DNA of 45,079 bases from Lenisia limosa (Eukaryota; Breviatea), in NCBI GenBank assembly GCA_001655205.1, contig LPNZ01008746.1, positions 1 through 45,079 of the forward strand, written 5' to 3'. This document shows, piece by piece, positions 1-11,600 of the stretch. Every line of letters begins with the position of its first letter. The first letter of the stretch is position 1. A model generated the notes under the pieces. That model was given only the letters and a program-made list of their open reading frames with translations. It was not told where the DNA came from and did not search any database. The position numbers were made by a program, and so were the translations under genes.

Positions 1-1605
1 GAAGGGGCTTGCGGAACTCATCTTTCTCCAGTAGGAATATGAAGTGCATTGGAATACCCAGCTAGGGAGGGGGGTAAAAAACACTATCTCTTTGAAGAAC
101 TAAGAAAGCAAATCAACTTGTTTGAAATTGGCGTAAAGTATGATATCAAACAGGTGAGTACTACATATACTAATACCCTCTGTACTATCCTACCGACAGT
201 GAAAGAGATGTTTTCAGCTTTTGTCTTTAGGTCTTTTGGGGATACTTTGCCCGAACGGACACCTAAAAAGGAATTAGAAATGGATGTAAATAGAAGATTG
301 AGTTTCAGCAATATTTTTTGGGGAATTTTAAAAAAAGGTATCCAAAAGGATTCCAAAAAGAAGGGTAGCATAGCAAATAAGCTGACGATCCCTGACTCTC
401 TTAGTANNNNNNNNNNNNNNNNNNNNNNNNNNNNNNNNNNNNNNNNNNNNNNNNNNNNNNNNNNNNNNNNNNNNNNNNNNNNNNNNNNNNNNNNNNNNNN
501 NNNNNNNNNNNNNNNNNNNNNNNNNNNNNNNNNNNNNNNNNNNNNNNNNNNNNNNNNNNNNNNNNNNNNNNNNNNNNNNNNNNNNNNNNNNNNNNNNNNN
601 NNNNNNNNNNNNTGTTGCTCTACAAGAGAGATCCTCAGGGTGGGAAAGTGTATCTCTGTGAGTACGGGTTAAACTTGTACTATACTGCTCAACCAGAATA
701 TCGTTAAAATAAACCTCCACACACTCTCCCTTCCAAACCGCCACCTACCAAGCTGGTTACTAATGACGACAATGCACACGTTATCAGCGTGAAGTGCCCT
801 CAGCTTCGTTTTTACCTCCGGAAATAGAAATCTCTGGGTACTGTAAGATAGGATACCCTGATACGTAGGTTTGAGAAATATGTTTTATTCAAAGTAATAC
901 GTTATTATCCACAGAATCAACCCAAGTATTTCTGTAGAACGTTTATATAATCCTTGAAGATGTCAAAAAGCTGAATAAGTCCCCATATTCCTTTCATTAA
1001 AATGACATGCATGCAGGACATTTTTGGGCGCCTCTCTCACCCAGTCTGCACTGTTGGTCGCGAACTTCTTACCACTCTTGGTAGTGATCAATGTGTCATC
1101 CTATTGCGAGTCAAAGGCTGAGCTGGTACCATACCAAACAAATTAGTAATCCCTGTCTTTTTTTATTCTAGCTGAAAGGTTGGGTTTAACATCATACAAT
1201 TATATAAGCAATACAAAAACAAGTCATCTCAACAACCCAAACCAATTCTCACCATATCAAATGCAGCAATGTGGGAACTTGGTGTGGTTTGTTCTGCCTG
1301 GCCAATAAGCACTGTACCTGGGGCGGGGTTAAAATAGCCTCCATTGAAACCCAGCTTGGGAAAAGGAGAATCTGTACAGATATTTTGCCTACAACAGAAT
1401 GTCGATGATGACTATTACTCTGCTCATCTTTTTTTAAAAAAAATGGTACAATAATTCTGCGCATTTCTACATAATAGGTACAGTCATATGCACTTAAAAA
1501 ACCTTCTTGCCTCCAGTTGATGGATGTAGGACCCTTTGCAGAAGCGCCCTGCGCTGAGACTGGGACAAAAAAGTCGGTAACTCTTTGCCGTTCTAAACTC
1601 GTCAC
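1..1605 (-). CDS. PNKP: Polynucleotide kinase 3'-phosphatase (PNKP-like), N-terminal and phosphatase part; 3' end outside the window
   Basis: PNKP-family enzymes remove 3'-phosphates and phosphorylate 5'-OH ends during DNA strand-break repair. Six exons chain with consistent phase: 1605-1503, 1371-1253, 1100-1041, 833-749, 262-186 and 61-1. The start ATG is 1605. The joined protein contains HIAAFDMDDTLITTKSGKKF (HAD nucleophile motif DxDxT, exon 2 to 3 junction), ADWRFLFPEVKTKLRALHAD, then VVISNQLGVRSGK, and ends at the window edge in FLLEKDEFRKPL. Order and spacing match the PNKP phosphatase domain (human TNQMGIGRGK and YRKP segments). The P-loop kinase domain would lie to the left of the window and cannot be confirmed. 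Only about 75 residues precede the phosphatase, so there is no room for an FHA domain; they begin MTSLERQRVTDFFVP, a PIP-box-like string. The N gap at 407-612 falls in the intron between exons 4 and 5. The exon 5 donor (GTACAG at 185) is the least certain join. Confidence 0.88.
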
Positions 1606-2173
1606 TATTTTTTGGTGTATTGAGAGAAATATACTGCAATGTGGGGAAAAGACCTCGGAAGGAGCTTGGAATCGGGTATGAAGGCTCTATTGTGGGGAAT
1701 ACTCATACATGTAGTTTGGTGAAAATTGGTACAGTTTCCAATATATCATATTGTTTTTATGTAACAATGAACTGTTTGGTAAAAAAATTGGACACAGAAC
1801 TCATATAAAGGTGAAATCATGAGAAGCATTGGTGTAGCCTTCTCTCTCTTACTTGCTGGTGGATCCATAGTCATGTTGCCAAGTTGAGAACAGTTGAGGA
1901 TGAGTGTTGATTGAGGTGATGGAAGACTTGGAATTGTGTTTCTTCTTTTGAATGTTGGGTTGTCGTTGCCGCCCTCTGGAAATGACAGAAATAGAGAAAT
2001 GGAATAATACTACTGAGAAAGCAAGTAAAATCAGGGGAATAATGCAAAAATCAGTTTTTTTATAGTCGCGTCTTCGTGGCGCGAAGAAATATTGCCTTTT
2101 TGGTTGAAGAATTTTAACCAGTTGAGGAGCCCTAAGGCCCTGAGACGTATATACAGTGCAGCACGCCAAGGCA
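1606..2173. promoter_or_regulatory. Shared upstream region of the divergent PNKP-like and PTAR1-like genes
   Basis: This 568-bp interval separates the two predicted start codons. It holds no segment I can join to either gene. A short ORF starting near 1819 (MRSIGVAFSLLLAGG) resembles a signal peptide but does not connect to any exon. No specific promoter motif is claimed; the call rests on head-to-head geometry alone. Confidence 0.35.
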
Positions 2174-5029
2174 ATGCTGCCACCAAAAGCGCAGGACTAT
2201 GCAATGGAGGCGTATGAGACCCTTTGTTGCCATCTGACCTCAAACACCCTGTAAGCAATACTATTTTATCGGTGTAGCGTCATTTCCAAGCCTTTTATTT
2301 CCACGTAACCAAAGCTTCTTTTAATGATTGTGATCATTTAATAGGCATTTTTGAGAAAGATATCTCCGTCAGATCTTCACTTACAGGTTACCGTGACATA
2401 TTGAACTTCCTCGATAGAACAGCACAAAGTGTTACTTATCACCATAGGGAAGAGCTAGGCTTCCTTCGAGGCGGACCATCCACTGTTGATGGCGGTGATG
2501 ATTTCTTTATGATGGCAGGACCAAGGCTTGGTTTGAGGGTGATGACTATTTGGGTGGATGTATGAGCAAGTTATGGTGAGTTTCCATTTCTAGAGAAAAT
2601 GTATTTTAATTCTGGAGTTTTCTTCGTATGCTTTTATGGTTGGGATTGGCCTTATAGTCCTTGAATTTTTACATGACCCCATTTTTAAGTATNNNNNNNN
2701 NNNNNNNNNNNNNNNNNNNNNNNNNNNNNNNNNNNNNNNNNNNNNNNNNNNNNNNNNNNNNNNNNNNNNNNNNNNNNNNNNNNNNNNNNNNNNNNNNNNN
2801 NNNNNNNNNNNNNNNNNNNNNNNNNNNNNNNNNNNNNNNNNNNNNNNNNNNNNNNNNNNNNNNNNNNNNNNNNNNNNNNNNNNNNNNNNNNNNNNNNNNN
2901 NNNNNNGAAGCTTAATATGAATGGTTCAATATGATTCGATATCAAATTAGCCTGGCATAATTCGATCCCCAATCAACCTGGCATTCACCATCCTAGACGT
3001 TGTTGCGGCATTGTTGAGTTCAGCCGTAATGCTCATGATCAACGCTGATAATTACAAGGCATGGAACATCAGGTGAGGATGGCACCTGGGTTTGATGTGT
3101 AGTTTTAAATCAAACTACTTCAAAATTATTCCATATTGTACTCTCAATATCCCTGAGTGATCTTCATTATGACAACCTGTATTAAAATTTCCGCTTCTTA
3201 GACGTGCTGCAATGGAGAAACTTGATAAAATGCCTATGTCACCTTGGACTGGTTAGAAGGGTTGTCCCAAATATGGAATAAAATGGGGTTAGTTCACTGG
3301 TGTAACTCTAAGCTGACATCACCAGCACGACTTGAAATCAAGTTCCTCTGTTTTTTGTTCTCGAAGCACCCAAAATCTACTGAAGGCTGGGAGTATCGAC
3401 ATTGGATTGTTGAGAAATGCATCAGAATGGTTGGTTGCCTCCCCAATGTATATATTATCACCATAGTTATTCCTTTTTTCGTCACACAGTTTTCAATACT
3501 TCAAGTCAATGACTCTGTAGAATAAAGCTCCGAAACCCAGCATATGGACGTTTGACTCAGTAGGTGAAAAAGTGAATAGTATGTTTGAAATATCATTTGA
3601 CTACAACCATACTATGTAATCTGGTTTATGTGTTTAAATTTCTGATTTGCAATTTTTAACACTCAAGTCGTTCGATTTTCTTTCCGCTGAAGTGAAGGCT
3701 TCCCTAATGGCTGTTGATGTAGGTTTTTTTAAAAGGAAAATAGCATCAGTTATGATAATAACGTATTCAATTATACACAGATGGGTTTGTTGGTTTAACT
3801 ACCGTTTCTCCAGCTTTACCCTCGAAATTACTACGCATTACAACATATTGTGAAGCTTCTGCCCTACTTCAGTGATGATTTGGTAAGGTGGAAGGAGATT
3901 ACTTGGTGCAACACTTACCCATTAAGGTGAGTAGTTTTCTCCCTTCCTTTTGTCTAAGTGCCTGGGCCAACAGTAGTCAATTATCCGTGAGGCTGAACTG
4001 CCTCAGGAAAATCCACAACGGTGGGACTTTTGGTAACTCAATTCAAGTAAGCTGTCACCTCCAACTTTACTAATTATGGTATTTACAGGGTGGCTATTTT
4101 TTGGCTTCCATGTGGAAAACTGAATATCTGAAGAGTCATAGTGTATTGTTTAAAAAACATAATACATATCATATTATCATTTATCATTTTCTACATTTAT
4201 GCACATGCAGTATTGCATCATACACGTCTCACAAGCAGATATGTGCTGGATTCCACACGAACTTTCGGACCTTTCCGAAGCCATTTTAACTAATGGCCGT
4301 AATTCAGCCCTCTATGGGTACCGTAAAACTCTGTGGAAGTTGAATGCTTCTGCTTCCGGTGAATCACTTGTATGCTTTGAGAGAAATTTGGGTTTAAAAT
4401 AAACCATGCGAGTAATTTTGGATTCATTTGATTTCGGATCTTAATCACAAAAGTATATGTTCTATCACGTTTTTCTATAATACTATGTATAATGCTTAAT
4501 ATTTACAATACAAAGCCTTTGATGTCTGCAATTTTAACTGTCTGGCACCTTCTGAATCTGTGACATAAGACGGATTTAGGAGGGCCTACCTGGGTTATTA
4601 TAGAGGGGCCTTTGTCATCATTCATAAATATAAGCCTTGTAGGTATGCTGGGGGCAGAAAGCTCTGTGCACATACATATACATGTGTACTATGATTATTA
4701 ATCATTTATTCAAATATAGTATTGAATCAAAATCATTATGATTGGTAATCTGATATCATTCAGAGCCTCTCAGACGAGATTGGGAACACCCTTCGCCCAC
4801 TCGGTGTTCCTATACAGCATCTTGAAGCCGGAAAATTTGTATGAAGGAAAACCGGAGATTCTTTTGAAGGATTACTGGGCTGGGGTTTGAGATGTGTTCA
4901 TTAATTTCCATTCACTTTATGTCACACTCGAAGTGCGACGTATCAACAGCGTCAGTTCTCGCATTGGAGTATATTCTGTGGCTGCTGATTGAGAGTTGTT
5001 ACATTGGTAGGAACTGGGATGTAGTTTGA
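2174..5029 (+). CDS. Protein prenyltransferase alpha-subunit repeat protein, PTAR1-like
   Basis: PPTA-repeat proteins are alpha subunits of farnesyl, geranylgeranyl and Rab prenyltransferases; PTAR1 is reported to act in a geranylgeranyltransferase III with the RabGGT beta subunit. Exons supported by phase: 2174-2250, 2373 to about 2484, an open segment ending 2575, then 2951-3072, 3202-3251, 3326-3429, 3668-3718, 3814-3882, 4211-4369, 4764-4838 and 4934-5029 (TGA stop). Repeats seen: MLMINADNYKAWNIRRAAME, FSKHPKSTEGWEYRHWIVEK, LYPRNYYALQHIVKLL, and ELSDLSEAIL with NSALYGYRKTLWKL. The pair NxDxxxAWNxR then KxPKSxExWxxRxW and a C-terminal segment like ALEYILWLLIES fit PTAR1 better than FNTA or RabGGTA, from memory only. 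The reading frame changes near 2485-2530 without a clean intron, and the N gap 2693-2906 may hide an exon. ATG 2174 is the first in-frame Met found. Confidence 0.78.
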
Positions 5030-6054
5030 ATGAATTATCCCTCCGATCTATTTAACATGAACGACTTTTTATACAAAGTGTTCGTTTTGTTTTTTTCGAT
5101 TCTGCGATACAGGGCTTCACTTCGGTTCTACAAAATTCTGAATTTTCGATAAATTCCGGAAAACTATCGATATTTTCCCGAACCGAAGTGAAGCCAGCGA
5201 TCCATCTTGGGCCACGAGCTCTGAAAGGCTATTCTCCATGCTTGTTACATACTACACCCCATAGCACAAATATCCCTTTTATGACAATTTAGACCATCCA
5301 GAGGTAAATCTCAAATGCCTTTATCAAGGCTTGTCCGACATCTTTCAGAAAATTTCAACATCGCCACCACAAAGGTCCAATCTATCTTTGGTATTCTGGT
5401 CTGGGCTTGTTTTTTTTTCATACACCCCCAAAAGCCTGGTGCTTACGAGTTTGAAAACAGCATATCCGTCATAACTCTAGGAAAAGTGTCCATTTCGCCC
5501 CATTTTGTGGAGAAAATCTCTAGACATCCTATTATCTCTTTGCAATATATCCTAGTTTATGTGTTAATCAAAAGGAGCTTGGTAAGATTTATGTTATATT
5601 GGTTCAAACTGAATAGATCCACTACCACCAATGCAAACAAAAACTTAAATATATAGCTAGGAATAAGAATACGAACTCAAGATACATGAGAGTCATCTGG
5701 CGTAGACCTGAACTCCGTTAAAATGAGACGCTTTGGTCCATTCATATGCTTAAATGTTTCCAATACAAGATTATTCCAAATAGTTGAGGAAATNNNNNNN
5801 NNNNNNNNNNNNNNNNNNNNNNNNNNNNNNNNNNNNNNNNNNNNNNNNNNNNNNNNNNNNNNNNNNNNNNNNNTAACAGAAGCAATAATGACCACTAGGT
5901 TGGCTCCCATAGAAAGGAAAGCTGAAGATTTTATTGCTGTATTAAAAGGTAGAGGTAGAGAGGGTGAATATATTATACAAAAATCCAATATCTCTTAAAA
6001 GCGTGATGGTGTACAGCTTCGGCCAGATTCTACCTTATTTTGCATTTCTCATTG
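5030..6054. other. Convergent spacer between PTAR1-like and fibrinogen-like genes
   Basis: Between the TGA at 5029 and the TAG ending at 6055 there is no gene I can support. It contains the hairpin element at 5113-5195, an unassigned 113-codon plus-strand ORF (5315-5656) with intron-like composition, and an N gap at 5794-5873. Minus-strand open segments around 5290-5400 could be exons but could not be phased to anything. Confidence 0.5.
5113..5195. repeat. Hairpin element, copy 1 (complete)
   Basis: The arms GGCTTCACTTCGGTTC (5113-5128) and GAACCGAAGTGAAGCC (5180-5195) are perfect inverted repeats of 16 bp. The loop of about 50 nt contains GAATTTTCGATAA and ATCGATATTTTC. It has no coding capacity. 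Related copies lie at 28341-28451 and 33953-34060, with half copies at 7374-7394 and 27358-27378. Confidence 0.8.
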
Positions 6055-8539
6055 CTATATGATATAGAATAAAACCATGAACCGAAACCAACCTGCAAAT
6101 TGATTTATCCCCTTTGTTGGAGTACTCTGTGGACATTCCTTCGGGAAGATTGCTGCTAAGGGGTGTGGTGTGTCCAACCAAGGGGGTATACGAATCCTAC
6201 AGAATATCAGCTTCCATGAAAACTAAAGTTAGAAATTATTTGATTTTTTCTAGTTTGAGAAACATAACATCTGGCAAAAGAAATATACATGTAGCCAAAG
6301 AACCAAAACAAGAGATAACCGAAGACTTCATTTCGCCGTTGTATTGAAGTGACTAGATACATGTATACAGCTTTTTGATATAGCTACTATATATTATATA
6401 TCATATGATATTATATATTTACACTGTATCATATAATATCAATAGTGCAATGGTCGAAAAACGAGAGTTTTTGTTTTAACACCAAATATCTTGTCAATTG
6501 CTAAATAGTATCTAAAAAAGTAACTTTTTAGATTGCTGTTCTTCTGATATGTCATGTCATCCCATATCCTAACGAATAAAAAAACAATCCCCTCTTACAC
6601 CTAATCCAACAAAGCTGCCTGAGCCCGTCTTGGCGTAATCCAAACCAACAGTGGAGCGGAAGTGAATTACTCGCCCACTAGCACTCTAGAGTGTAATGGT
6701 TAAAAATTAAGAAAAACAACAACAAAAAGAAAAGGATCATATGCATCCTGAAATATGTGCCGAGCTGAAAGAGTAACCCAATCTCACCTCGCAGTAGAAT
6801 CGAAGCTCTGTGGGGTTCATTCTGTTGATCAGCCAAGATGCTAAAGAAGTGAAGCTGAAAAGATAACACTAGATGGCCCTGATTGATATGGTATTTTCAA
6901 AAAACAATACCATATTGAAACATTAAGTAATGGGAAAGAATTCAAAAAAACACCAAAAACAATTTGATATGAGCATTGTCCAAGTGATTGCAATACATAG
7001 CAAAGCAAAAAATAACAATGTAGTATTTATCACTGGTCACAATTAAGTCCAGTAACAAATAGATAACTTGGAGGAAACTAAATTAAGTCTACACACATGC
7101 AACTTTGTTTTCAGAAGCCGCAAGCTCGGAACCAGCAGTCCCCAACGGATATGGGGTAAAGGTTGGTGCTTCGTTCGAGATCTGCAGGGAAAATAAAACA
7201 CAGTCATTCCTTTTAATAAATATTATGATAGTTCATCTTTGAAAGGAGGCAAAAAGGGGCTCTTTGTGAATTCAATTGAATACTTATCAAAATCGAATAT
7301 AAATCTTTGCTGCAAAAATAAAGACAAATTTTGGACAAAATCTCGAAAAAATATCGATTTTTGCAAGTCTTGTTAGCACTGAAGTGAAGCCCTAGTAATG
7401 GCTAATGGGAGCCAATTTTACTGCGACATCTTTGACATTGCAGTGTTCAGCCTACCACAGGTTCAACATTTGTTCCACCACTCTTATGATAGGTTGCGCC
7501 AATGAGAGCCCATGCTTCGCCATCCGTTACATCACAGTGAACCTTCAAGGGCGACTAAAGTGTGAGTTGAAAGCAAAATAAGATAATCCTTTGTTACGTT
7601 CACATATTATAAAAAACATTGAAGAGTATCTTCATAGCCTTCCCACAAACGCCATCATAATCGACCCAGTATGGTCCTGCAGCCATTGTCTTTCCATTAA
7701 TTTTTAAGCATTCCAAAACTTGTTGGCATCCTGTTGCAGCCCGCACGAAGCTGGACCCGTCTTGACACTAGATATGATCAGGTTATTTTTATCGGTGTTG
7801 CTGTTGTTGTTTTTCACTTCAATCAAAAGAAGAAGGCAAAAAAAACCCATAGTGAATCTCAATTAATCGACTGTATCTGTAGCAGGACTATAATATACAC
7901 ATTTTGTGATAATGACACTTTCGCCATACCTCAGTTTTATTCAACATTTCAATGATCAAATCAAGCTTTTGGTGAATACTGGCAATCTATAATCGTAAGA
8001 GGAGAAAACGAACCATCTTAGATTGATACAGAGCTTATGTTACAGAACTTCAATTTTTTATAAATCGCAAAAATGAAATGCCAATTTTATAAATTATCAA
8101 GAGCTCTAAATATCATATTCTATCTTTGTTAATGTCATCTAAAAAAAAATCACCTCAGTATCAACATAGCTTCTGGAGGTGACGGAATTTGGGGACTCAG
8201 GCACGTCACACGAGGTGCCCTTGGGAAGTCTGAACATGTCAAGAAGAATACCCACCCAAGCCACCCGCCACCACCCTGAACATCTCTACTAAAAGACGTT
8301 AGTGAAGTATTGATTAAGGCGGGAGTGCTAAGTGCTACCCTCCTCCATTTGATTAATAGATACAATAGGAATGTTGCGCACACAGAAGCCCCAGAATGCA
8401 TGCTTTTAACATTAATCAAAAATAAACACATTTCCAACTTTATCTCAGGCAACGCTGAAGCAACACTGAAGACCATCACCCCTAACAAGAGCCGAAGTAT
8501 GAGACTGTTCATTAACATTTTCCCTCTTTTCTCAGTCAT
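6055..8539 (-). CDS. Secreted protein with fibrinogen-like (FReD-type) domain
   Basis: The product starts with a signal peptide (hydrophobic run LILRLLLGVMVFSVASA), then a linker (LPKGTSCDVPESPNS), an amphipathic segment (IASIHQKLDLIIEMLNKTE), and a fibrinogen-like start: GCQQVLEC, then AAGPYWVDYDG, then SPLKVHCDVTDGEAWALIGA. This matches the family pattern of a Cys-led helix, GxYWIDPDG, FxVYCDM and GGWTLVG. Exons phased: 8539-8439, 8229-8154, 7986-7930, 7767-7618, 7554-7456, 7181-7133, 6840-6788, 6677-6601, 6196-6055. They sum to 804 nt, 268 codons including TAG. The last three (MNPTELRFYCE; HCWFGLRQDG; WLDTPHPL) are less certain: if exon 6 is read through, a stop occurs at 7089 and the protein is 191 residues. 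Fibrinogen-like modules often bind glycans; ligand unknown. It shares a 110-bp upstream region with PepD. Confidence 0.72.
6356..6440. repeat. AT-rich palindromic block in an intron of the fibrinogen-like gene
   Basis: A run of overlapping short palindromes built from ATATCATATGATAT-like units. Similar blocks recur at 14095-14170, 21030-21125, 27308-27357, 34080-34200 and 38160-38275, all in introns or spacers. They look like low-complexity sequence able to form cruciforms; no function is visible. Confidence 0.6.
7374..7394. repeat. Hairpin element, right half only
   Basis: AGCACTGAAGTGAAGCCC matches the right arm of the hairpin family, and ATATCGATTTTTGC just upstream matches its loop. No left arm is recognisable in the preceding 100 nt, so this is a decayed or partial copy. 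It lies in an intron of the fibrinogen-like gene. Confidence 0.5.
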
Positions 8540-8649
8540 TTATATTCTATTTTTCTTAACATATTATGTAATACCGTATAATCCTGGTACAAGACAGGCC
8601 TTTATATAATTCGATCCATGAATCTCACAGCCCTCTACCCACTTCCACC
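8540..8649. promoter_or_regulatory. 110-bp shared upstream region of the fibrinogen-like and PepD genes
   Basis: The two start codons face away from each other across only 110 bp, so the 5' regulatory sequences of both genes must overlap or be very compact. A TATATAA string at about 8603-8609 lies 41 bp before the PepD ATG; whether it acts as a TATA box is unknown. Confidence 0.5.
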
Positions 8650-11600
8650 ATGTCAGTTCTTACAGCACCAGCTAAAGTCCAGATTCTTGGACAACTCCCA
8701 AAAATGTCACAGTCTATTTGGAAGTATTTCTTGATGTGGTGGGTCCCTTCGGTTCACGGCTGGGTATAAAGGAGCTTATTTATCATAAATAGCATATATG
8801 AAAAGGCGTTGATGGGTTTTACTTTGTTCAGTACTGAGGTCCCTCGCCCCTCTGGCAACTGCGGATTGATCGCAGCGAAACTTATGGAAGTATGAGGGGA
8901 AGTGTAACACGAAGTGTTTGTGAAATAAACATCACGTCCCGTGTCATCAAAGGTTAATTGTACTTAATTGCTGACATAAAAATAGTGGAGGAACGGATTC
9001 AGCCTCAGCTTCTTTATAAACGCTAACTGAACTAGGTTGGCAAGAACCTAGGTTGCGATGTATCTCAGGACGAGGCTGGAAATGTCAGACTGTTCAAGTG
9101 GGCTGAATGTCACGATTGTAATGGTTAAATATCGAGGTTGGATTTAAACTCAATTCCTCACCTCAGATCAAATTCAGTTAAAATGAAAATGACTGCAATT
9201 TCTACTTATCTGGACAAGTGACGTCATGTGATCTTTTCCTCAGAGTGTCACTACATTCAACTGACTGTTTAAGGGCCGCAGCGAAGGGCTGTGAAAACGC
9301 CCCCGGAGTATGCATGCAAGCCCATATGGATATGTATGCTTGGCTGGTGTTCAGTGACAAAAAATTAGCTTTATACTGTAGTTGTAGTGATCAATATATA
9401 ATGTATATATGATGCATTGCGAGTATGGGTAGTATTGTAAACTGACAGTGTTGCGTGACTTTGACCACTCCAGGGTTCCTGTTGCTGACGCTGACCGCAC
9501 GTTCGACTTCAATAAGGATGCATTGGATCTCGAGATCAATGGCGATGTTGGTTTACGCTTCATTTTACACGTCCCCCCTTTCTTTAAACCACTTTATATA
9601 TCTTTTTAAGGGATATGGAGATTACTGACTATTTTGATATCAGAATTGTGTTATTAGTTCTCCTGTCTTCATTTTTTCCCAGAAACTCCCTATTAGCTCT
9701 ATCCACCACCTCACTCGCGCTGTAATCCAATTTGTGTTATCTCTCTCATCCTATCCTGACTCAACAGTGGCTGAAAGCGACCGGAACCACCCTAGGTGCC
9801 GATAACGGAATTGGCATTGCCGCTGCCCTAGCAGTCTTGGAGGGTGAGGGGGGGGGGGTACTGGCTTGCNNNNNNNNNNNNNNNNNNNNNNNNNNNNNNN
9901 NNNNNNNNNNNNNNNNNNNNNNNNNNNNNNNNNNNNNNNNNNNNNNNNNGACTTATTATCTAGAGAAAGACCTTTCTCATGGACCTTTGGAGTGCTTCTT
10001 CACTGTGGATGAGGAGACTGATATGGTTGGAGCTTTTGCCATCTCATGTTCATGTTTTGCACACGTAAATAACACTACAGAGCGGAGTTGAGAACATGAC
10101 ATCTGACTTCCTCACTTCCCGTGTTCTTCTCAACCTTGATTCTGAGGAAGAGTTGGGAGGGGGGGGGGTATTCTTTGAGTTTCTTTTGTTTGTTCAGCAT
10201 TGCTTGAAGGATAATGTTACCAGTGTTTCTCCTCTCTATTTTACCCATTCCAGAGGCCATGTTTGCATCGGATCAGCTGGAGGCTTCGAATCTACTATCA
10301 CCCTCCCCATGGAGCCCTGCAAGAAAGGTTGGGGTCATGCCATTTACTATCGTATATCCTCCAAACCTTCATGATCGCTTTGTATGACTTTCACCTTGAG
10401 TAGATAATATGACCGTTGTTACTCTGGAAATTTCGGGTCTTCTCGGAGGCCACACAGGTGCCGATATCCACCTTGGCCGCCTGAACGCTCTGATGGCCGT
10501 TGCCCGCACCGCCAGTATTGCTGCTACGGAGTGGGCGTGGTTGATTGAGTCGATCTTATTAATCTGTTTATGTAAGCAGTAATTTATGACTTCATAACAG
10601 TTGCCCAAAGGCCGAAATTCCTATATTTGTAAAGGTTTCATCAATTGGGTCGTCTTTTTGTCTATTTGAACAAACTTGGTCTTTTTGGACCAAAACATGG
10701 CTGCATCCGATTTACTTTTCTGCTTAGACTCTCCATCAACGCTGCATTGGTCCATATCCATGGTGGTACTGCCTGCAACGCCGTGCCTTCATCTTGCTCT
10801 TGCAAAGTTCGCGGGGAGGGGGTTTTATAGTGTTATGTGGGCTGAGTATCCAGACGTAATGGATTCAGGTCGCTGTACCTGCCATCACCGTTACCAAGTT
10901 CATCGAAGAGTGTAACAATGAATTCTCCAAGGTTGGCTTATCCGACAATTCACTCATAATCGGACATCTTGACCTTTTGACATTCTCTTTTGCCACATAC
11001 GATTCCAAAGTCAGCCATCGCTATTTATTTTTTTTAGATTCAAGACGAGTACGCTGCTGTTGAAGGCAAGGTTGTTGAAGGCTCTTACGCTCACGATATG
11101 AAGCTCAAGATCACTGCTGGTTTGGACTATTGCCATAAAAATGTATAAACTAATCTGGGGACATCGAAGGGTTGTCAATATTACTACAAATAATCTTGTT
11201 TTGATTCTGTTCTTAAATCAATTTTACAACCTCAAGGCAAAATACTTACCCTCCTCGTTTACTTCCAAGGAGAACCCCTTGGAAACGGGCGTATCTGCCC
11301 GAACGGTCTTCGCGCAATCCTTCTCTGTCCTGATGGGGTCCAGAGGTGAGAGATGTATAGCATTCTTTTAAAAAAAGATTATCTCATGGTTACAATTACA
11401 TTACTCTTGCTAGTCACACATATCGTACTATTCTACCAAGCATTAGCATCAGACGGTCCAATCTCACATCATCTAGAATGTCTCCCACCGTCGCCGGCCT
11501 TGTTGAAACGTCAACTTGCCTTGTCACTGCCCGCACCACTGAAAACGGCGTTGAACTTGCCCACCATGCCCGATCCTCTTCCAACACCCAGATGAAGATG

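Noticed and set aside
1096-1150. An in-frame TAG just before the PNKP catalytic motif (FDSQ then stop then DDTLI) suggesting TAG had been reassigned to Gln
   Set aside because: The true upstream exon ends in HIAAFDM at 1253, and TTTGACTCGCAATAG is the branch site and acceptor of the intron. TAG, TGA and TAA also appear as terminal stops.
1819-1884. Short signal-peptide-like ORF (MRSIGVAFSLLLAGG)
   Set aside because: No downstream exon joins in phase, and the next supported gene begins at 2174 with its own Met.
5315-5656. 113-codon plus-strand ORF in the convergent spacer
   Set aside because: AT-rich, intron-like codon use, no recognisable motif and no splice partners.
7089-7132. TAG at 7089 as the definite end of the fibrinogen-like gene
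   Set aside because: Three further segments join in phase through a GTTCCG donor at 7132 and bring the total to an exact codon number. I kept the longer model but state the shorter one as the alternative.
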